DNA from: Natrialba chahannaoensis JCM 10990
Lineage (GTDB): Archaea > Halobacteriota > Halobacteria > Halobacteriales > Natrialbaceae
Reading direction: 5' to 3'
Length of the DNA stretch: 64,000 nt
Assembly (NCBI RefSeq): GCF_000337135.1
Contig: NZ_AOIN01000056.1
Span: 1 to 64,000 of the forward strand
In this document: piece by piece, positions 61,302 to 64,000 of the stretch
Layout of the letters: every line of letters starts with the position of its first letter
How positions within the stretch are numbered: the stretch's first letter is position 1
Notes under the pieces: model-generated
What the model saw: only the letters and a program-made list of their open reading frames with translations
What the model was told of the DNA's origin: nothing
Databases searched by the model: none
Position numbers and translations under genes: made by a program

Positions 61302-62285
61302 ATGAGCGACACCGATTGGTGGTTTCTCGATCTAGCAGTCGTTATTGCAATGACGGGGGCGCTCTCGATCGGCCTCTTCACCGCGATTTCGGGACCTGTC
61401 CGCATCGTACTCGCCCTGCCGCTCGTCTTGTTTCTGCCGGGGTATGCACTGGTCTCTGCCCTGTTTCCGGATGAAGCGGATGAGACGTACCAGGACTTCG
61501 ATGAGGAGAAAACTGGCCTCGGTAATCCCCTGCTGTTGACCCGGGGACTAGAGCCAATCGAGCGCGGAATCCTGTCAGTCGTTTTTAGCGTCGCCATCGT
61601 TCCGGCGATCACCCTTTTCGCGAGCGTAACCCCCAGGGGTGTGACGCTTGATCCGGTGCTCCTCGGGGTTGCCCTGACGACGATCATCCTGTCACTGCTC
61701 GGGATTGTTGCTCGGTATCGATGCCCGTCCGATCGGCGGTTCGCTCCGACCCAGACCGAACTGTCAGTATTTTTCCCCCGATTCCGTCCGAACTCCTACT
61801 CCGAGACGAATCCGCGACCGTACAACATCGCCATCGTCCTCGCGCTTGGTGTCCTTCTGCTGAGTGCTGGATTCGCCGTCGCCAATCCACCACAGCACGA
61901 GGGATACACCGAGTTCGCAGTCGAGACGACCGAAGTCGACGGTGACATCGAAACGATGTACGATGCAGAGTACACTGCCGGCGAAGCGACATCGCTCTCC
62001 GTCTCGATCACAAACCAGGAACACAGCGAACAGACGTATACGACCGTCGCGATGCTCGAACGCGTCGACGACTCGGGTGAGCCCACCGGTGAGACGGACC
62101 AACTCGCCAGTACGACCACCACGATCGCTGACGGCGACACAACAGCGCAGACACTCGAGTTCACCCCGTCGATGCAGGGAAACGATTTGCAGGTGACGCT
62201 GTTGCTCTATCAGGGTGATGCGCCGGCAGAGCCGGATACGGAGTCAGCGTATCGGGTGATCGAGTTGCCGGTTGTCGTCGAGTGA
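61302..62285 (+). CDS. DUF1616 domain membrane protein
   Basis: A 327-residue protein of the archaeal DUF1616 family. Helices near the N-terminus include FLDLAVVIAMTGALSIGLFT and PVRIVLALPLVLFLPGYALV, where the sequence PGYAL is typical of the family. Further helices are ILSVVFSVAIVPAITLFASV, LGVALTTIILSLLGIVARYR and NIAIVLALGVLLLSAGFAVA. After residue 205 an extracellular beta domain begins (YTEFAVETTEVDGDIETMYD), with LSVSITNQEHSEQTYTTVAM, as in cell-surface modules. No biochemical role is known; such genes are often beside glycosyltransferase clusters. Confidence 0.87.
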   Translation: MSDTDWWFLDLAVVIAMTGALSIGLFTAISGPVRIVLALPLVLFLPGYALVSALFPDEADETYQDFDEEKTGLGNPLLLTRGLEPIERGILSVVFSVAIVPAITLFASVTPRGVTLDPVLLGVALTTIILSLLGIVARYRCPSDRRFAPTQTELSVFFPRFRPNSYSETNPRPYNIAIVLALGVLLLSAGFAVANPPQHEGYTEFAVETTEVDGDIETMYDAEYTAGEATSLSVSITNQEHSEQTYTTVAMLERVDDSGEPTGETDQLASTTTTIADGDTTAQTLEFTPSMQGNDLQVTLLLYQGDAPAEPDTESAYRVIELPVVVE

Positions 62286-62327
62286 GTGGGACGGTTGCAT
62301 ATGGTACTGCTGTAGAGAGACAGACAG

Positions 62328-62335
62328 TATTTTTA
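62328..62335 (+). promoter_or_regulatory. TATA-like box for the 62359 gene
   Basis: TATTTTTA is centred 27 bases before GTG 62359 and supports that start. Confidence 0.45.
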
Positions 62336-62358
62336 CGACCCGTCAGTTCTGTGAACAT

Positions 62359-62664
62359 GTGATTTACGACCTCGTCGGATTCGCCCTCCAGTTCGCAGTG
62401 CTGGTCTTTGCAGCGTACCTCGGCACGATGCTCGCGCTCAGTCAGTTCCACCGACAGACGACTGGGAAACCGGGCGAGACGTTGCCCATCAGCCACCGGC
62501 TGACACCGCGTTTTATGCGGCCGAACCACGAGCAGTATCTCACCCCAACAGACGATCAGAACGCGGCTGCATCGGCTGCTGGGTCGACTCCCAGCGAGGA
62601 GTCGACCGAAGACGATTCCAACCATGACGCGACCGCCGATACGGCGGACGACACTGATCGGTAA
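62359..62664 (+). CDS. Small membrane protein with one N-terminal helix
   Basis: A 101-residue protein. It begins at GTG 62359 (read as M, then IYDLVGFALQFAVLVFAAYL), with a single hydrophobic helix, a short cytoplasmic or external part (FHRQTTGKPGETLPISHRLT, PRFMRPNHEQYL) and an acidic, disordered C-terminus (STEDDSNHDATADTADDTDR). The frame is open upstream to 62272, but that part is Cys/Trp-rich and overlaps the previous gene's end. It is 73 bp downstream of the DUF1616 gene and has its own TATA box. Function unknown. Confidence 0.55.
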   Translation: MIYDLVGFALQFAVLVFAAYLGTMLALSQFHRQTTGKPGETLPISHRLTPRFMRPNHEQYLTPTDDQNAAASAAGSTPSEESTEDDSNHDATADTADDTDR

Positions 62665-63052
62665 CGCAACCAATCGCGGCTCCTCTCCTCTCACCCTGGG
62701 ACAGCACGCTGGCTATCGAGTATGTCACCGTACTCGAGCCGAGTACAGCCGTTCAGTCACCACGCAGTTCTTTGCGAGACGTTCCGAGAAAATCCAGACG
62801 ACGAGAACAGCACACTGTCTGTGCAAGAGAGCAGTATCGACGTGCTGACTTGTGGCGTGACGAACCGTGGGTACTCGAGTATCCGACGACAGTGATGGGC
62901 CTCAGCGTCGGAACGCGGCGAGGCCGGTGAGAAAACGTTCACCGTTCGCCAGCGCCCGCCAGCAGTGGTCAGCGGTGGTCAGCGGGGACAGAGAGCGAAG
63001 AGCAGTCGAAGCGCGAAGTGAATAATCGCCAGCGAGGAGCAGCCTGAAAGCC
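62665..63052. other. Intergenic region between convergent genes at 62664 and 63053
   Basis: About 390 bp, no gene seen. The stretch AGCAGTGGTCAGCGGTGGTC near 62963-62982 shows a short direct repeat (GTGGTCAGCGG). Nothing else is recognised. Confidence 0.4.
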
Positions 63053-64000
63053 CTACGTCGCCGGCGACGGCGTACACATCGTTACCTCACCGTTCGTGTA
63101 CACAGTCGCGTGGTGTGGCTGACAGAGCCGGTCCTGGGAGACCTGCTCGATTCGTCCCTCGCCGTTCTCGTCGTTGAAGTACGTCGCGTCGGTCGACTGT
63201 TCCGCCCGGTAGACGACGTACTCGTGGTCTGCAACGCCGTCATCGGGCACTGTTGCTGTTGTTGTCGACGGATAGGCCCCCGTTCGACTGATCACCGTCT
63301 GATAGGGGTGGTCCGTGTGTAACTGCTGATCTGGTCGAATGTCCTGGCCGTCGGGGCCACCAGTGAGGTCACCGATACTCGAGACGGCTGCGAGCTCGGC
63401 CTCGTTGTAGGCGAGTTGTTCGTGCTGGTCGGAGAACACCGGATTCTCGGCGTTGCTCTCGACAGCGAAGAGCATCGCGCCCGGGTAGATGAGCGCGAAC
63501 AACAGCAAGACTGAGACGACGACTCGTGGCGAGAGGCCGCGAACGAGCGTTCGGAGGCCGATCGCGCCAAGGATCGCCATCGGCGCGTAGAGGAACGCGA
63601 ACCAGCGCGTCGGGATGAAGTTCCGGATGCCGAACATCGGCAGGACGAGGACGAATACCAGCATGATCGCGGCGGCGAGCAAGAGAGTGAATACCGACTG
63701 CTCGGCGCGCCGGCGGTGGACGACGTAGAGACAGCCGGCGAACGTCGCGCCGAGCAGGAACAGGAAGCCGAGTGCATCGATGTAGGGGACTGCCTGTTCG
63801 AGCAATGTCGGGGCGGCCCCGGCACCTGCCTCCGCTGCCTCGTCGCCGGTGCTCCCGCTCGCGATGTTGAGGAAGCCGGCGCTCTCCTCTAAGGTCTGCG
63901 TGAAGAAGCTGAGGACGGTCGCGAGGAACGACTGCTCGCGGTAGGGCGTCAGCGACCAGACGAAGATGGTCAGCCCGAAGTTGAAGACGACGAGCCCGAT
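63053..64000 (-). CDS. Polytopic membrane protein, probably glycosyltransferase-like, cut by right edge
   Basis: The reading frame is open from the stop at 63053 to base 64000, giving the last 315 residues. Helices include IGLVVFNFGLTIFVWSLTPY at the edge, then PYIDALGFLFLLGATFAGCL, SVFTLLLAAAIMLVFVLVLP, WFAFLYAPMAILGAIGLRTL and RVVVSVLLLFALIYPGAMLF. The pattern RWFAFLYAPMAILGA and the external C-terminal domain (about 110 residues) resemble membrane glycosyltransferases of the GT-C or dolichyl-phosphate-mannose type, but the catalytic loop would be in the missing N-terminal part. It belongs to the glycan region by position. The internal ATG/TTG starts near 63805 are not real. Confidence 0.75.
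   Translation of the reverse strand: MGLVVFNFGLTIFVWSLTPYREQSFLATVLSFFTQTLEESAGFLNIASGSTGDEAAEAGAGAAPTLLEQAVPYIDALGFLFLLGATFAGCLYVVHRRRAEQSVFTLLLAAAIMLVFVLVLPMFGIRNFIPTRWFAFLYAPMAILGAIGLRTLVRGLSPRVVVSVLLLFALIYPGAMLFAVESNAENPVFSDQHEQLAYNEAELAAVSSIGDLTGGPDGQDIRPDQQLHTDHPYQTVISRTGAYPSTTTATVPDDGVADHEYVVYRAEQSTDATYFNDENGEGRIEQVSQDRLCQPHHATVYTNGEVTMCTPSPAT

Overview
The window looks like chromosomal DNA of an extremely halophilic archaeon (class Halobacteria), quite possibly of the Natrialbales, although the genus cannot be fixed from sequence alone. The evidence is the G+C-rich codon use, very acidic proteins, abundant Tat (twin-arginine) lipoproteins, many apparently leaderless genes with a TATA-like box about 25-28 bases before the start codon, archaeal FEN1 and EF-1A, the haloarchaeal mevalonate-pathway decarboxylase, an archaeal-type nuo operon without nuoEFG, and an intron-containing tRNA-Gln(UUG). 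The first 19 bases are the Nextera/Tn5 mosaic end, so the left edge is a contig end with untrimmed adapter and not genome.

Layout. 0.02-15.5 kb is housekeeping: a cut-off membrane protein, GNAT acetyltransferase, FEN1, a type II NADH dehydrogenase-like flavoprotein, a Tat lipoprotein, phosphomevalonate decarboxylase, a coiled-coil protein next to endonuclease III, a degenerate NAD-kinase-like protein, an M28 peptidase, an isoprenyl diphosphate synthase, a CDF transporter, a CBS-ParB-like fusion and a TrkA-N/DHH phosphoesterase. 15.7-26.4 kb is a tightly coupled minus-strand respiratory complex I operon, nuoA-B-CD-H-I-J1-J2-K-L-M-N. 26.6-31.8 kb holds purEK, an EF-1A-like GTPase outside any ribosomal-protein operon, lumazine synthase and a class I aminotransferase.

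31.8-33.3 kb is a small scarred region: a frameshifted HNH endonuclease gene, two tandem 65-bp units that each begin with the first 12 bases of the next tRNA and carry covarying hairpins, the tRNA-Gln gene with a 30-nt intron, and a 20-bp copy of its T-arm/acceptor end about 100 bp downstream. 33.3-38.2 kb is a branched-chain-amino-acid-type (Liv) ABC transporter whose livF gene has lost its whole ATPase core. An IMPDH/GMPR-family gene, a decayed coding stretch, a small membrane protein, an AlkP-superfamily enzyme and an HTH-10 regulator follow up to 43.7 kb.

44-64 kb is an accessory cell-surface or exopolysaccharide region with genes on both strands: a Tat-exported beta-helix protein, three related Tat lipoproteins of the polysaccharide-deacetylase type (one lacking the metal ligands), a Wzx-like flippase, two family 2 glycosyltransferases, a sugar-transfer-associated ATP-grasp protein, a Tat-exported aspartoacylase/succinylglutamate-desuccinylase-like protein with a PKD-like tail, an asparagine-synthetase-like protein without a glutaminase cysteine, two convergent membrane-anchored winged-helix-like proteins, a DUF1616 protein and a polytopic membrane protein that runs off the right edge. 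My reading, which is inference, is a locus that assembles, exports and trims a glycan that may carry amide-linked (amino acid or acyl) substituents.
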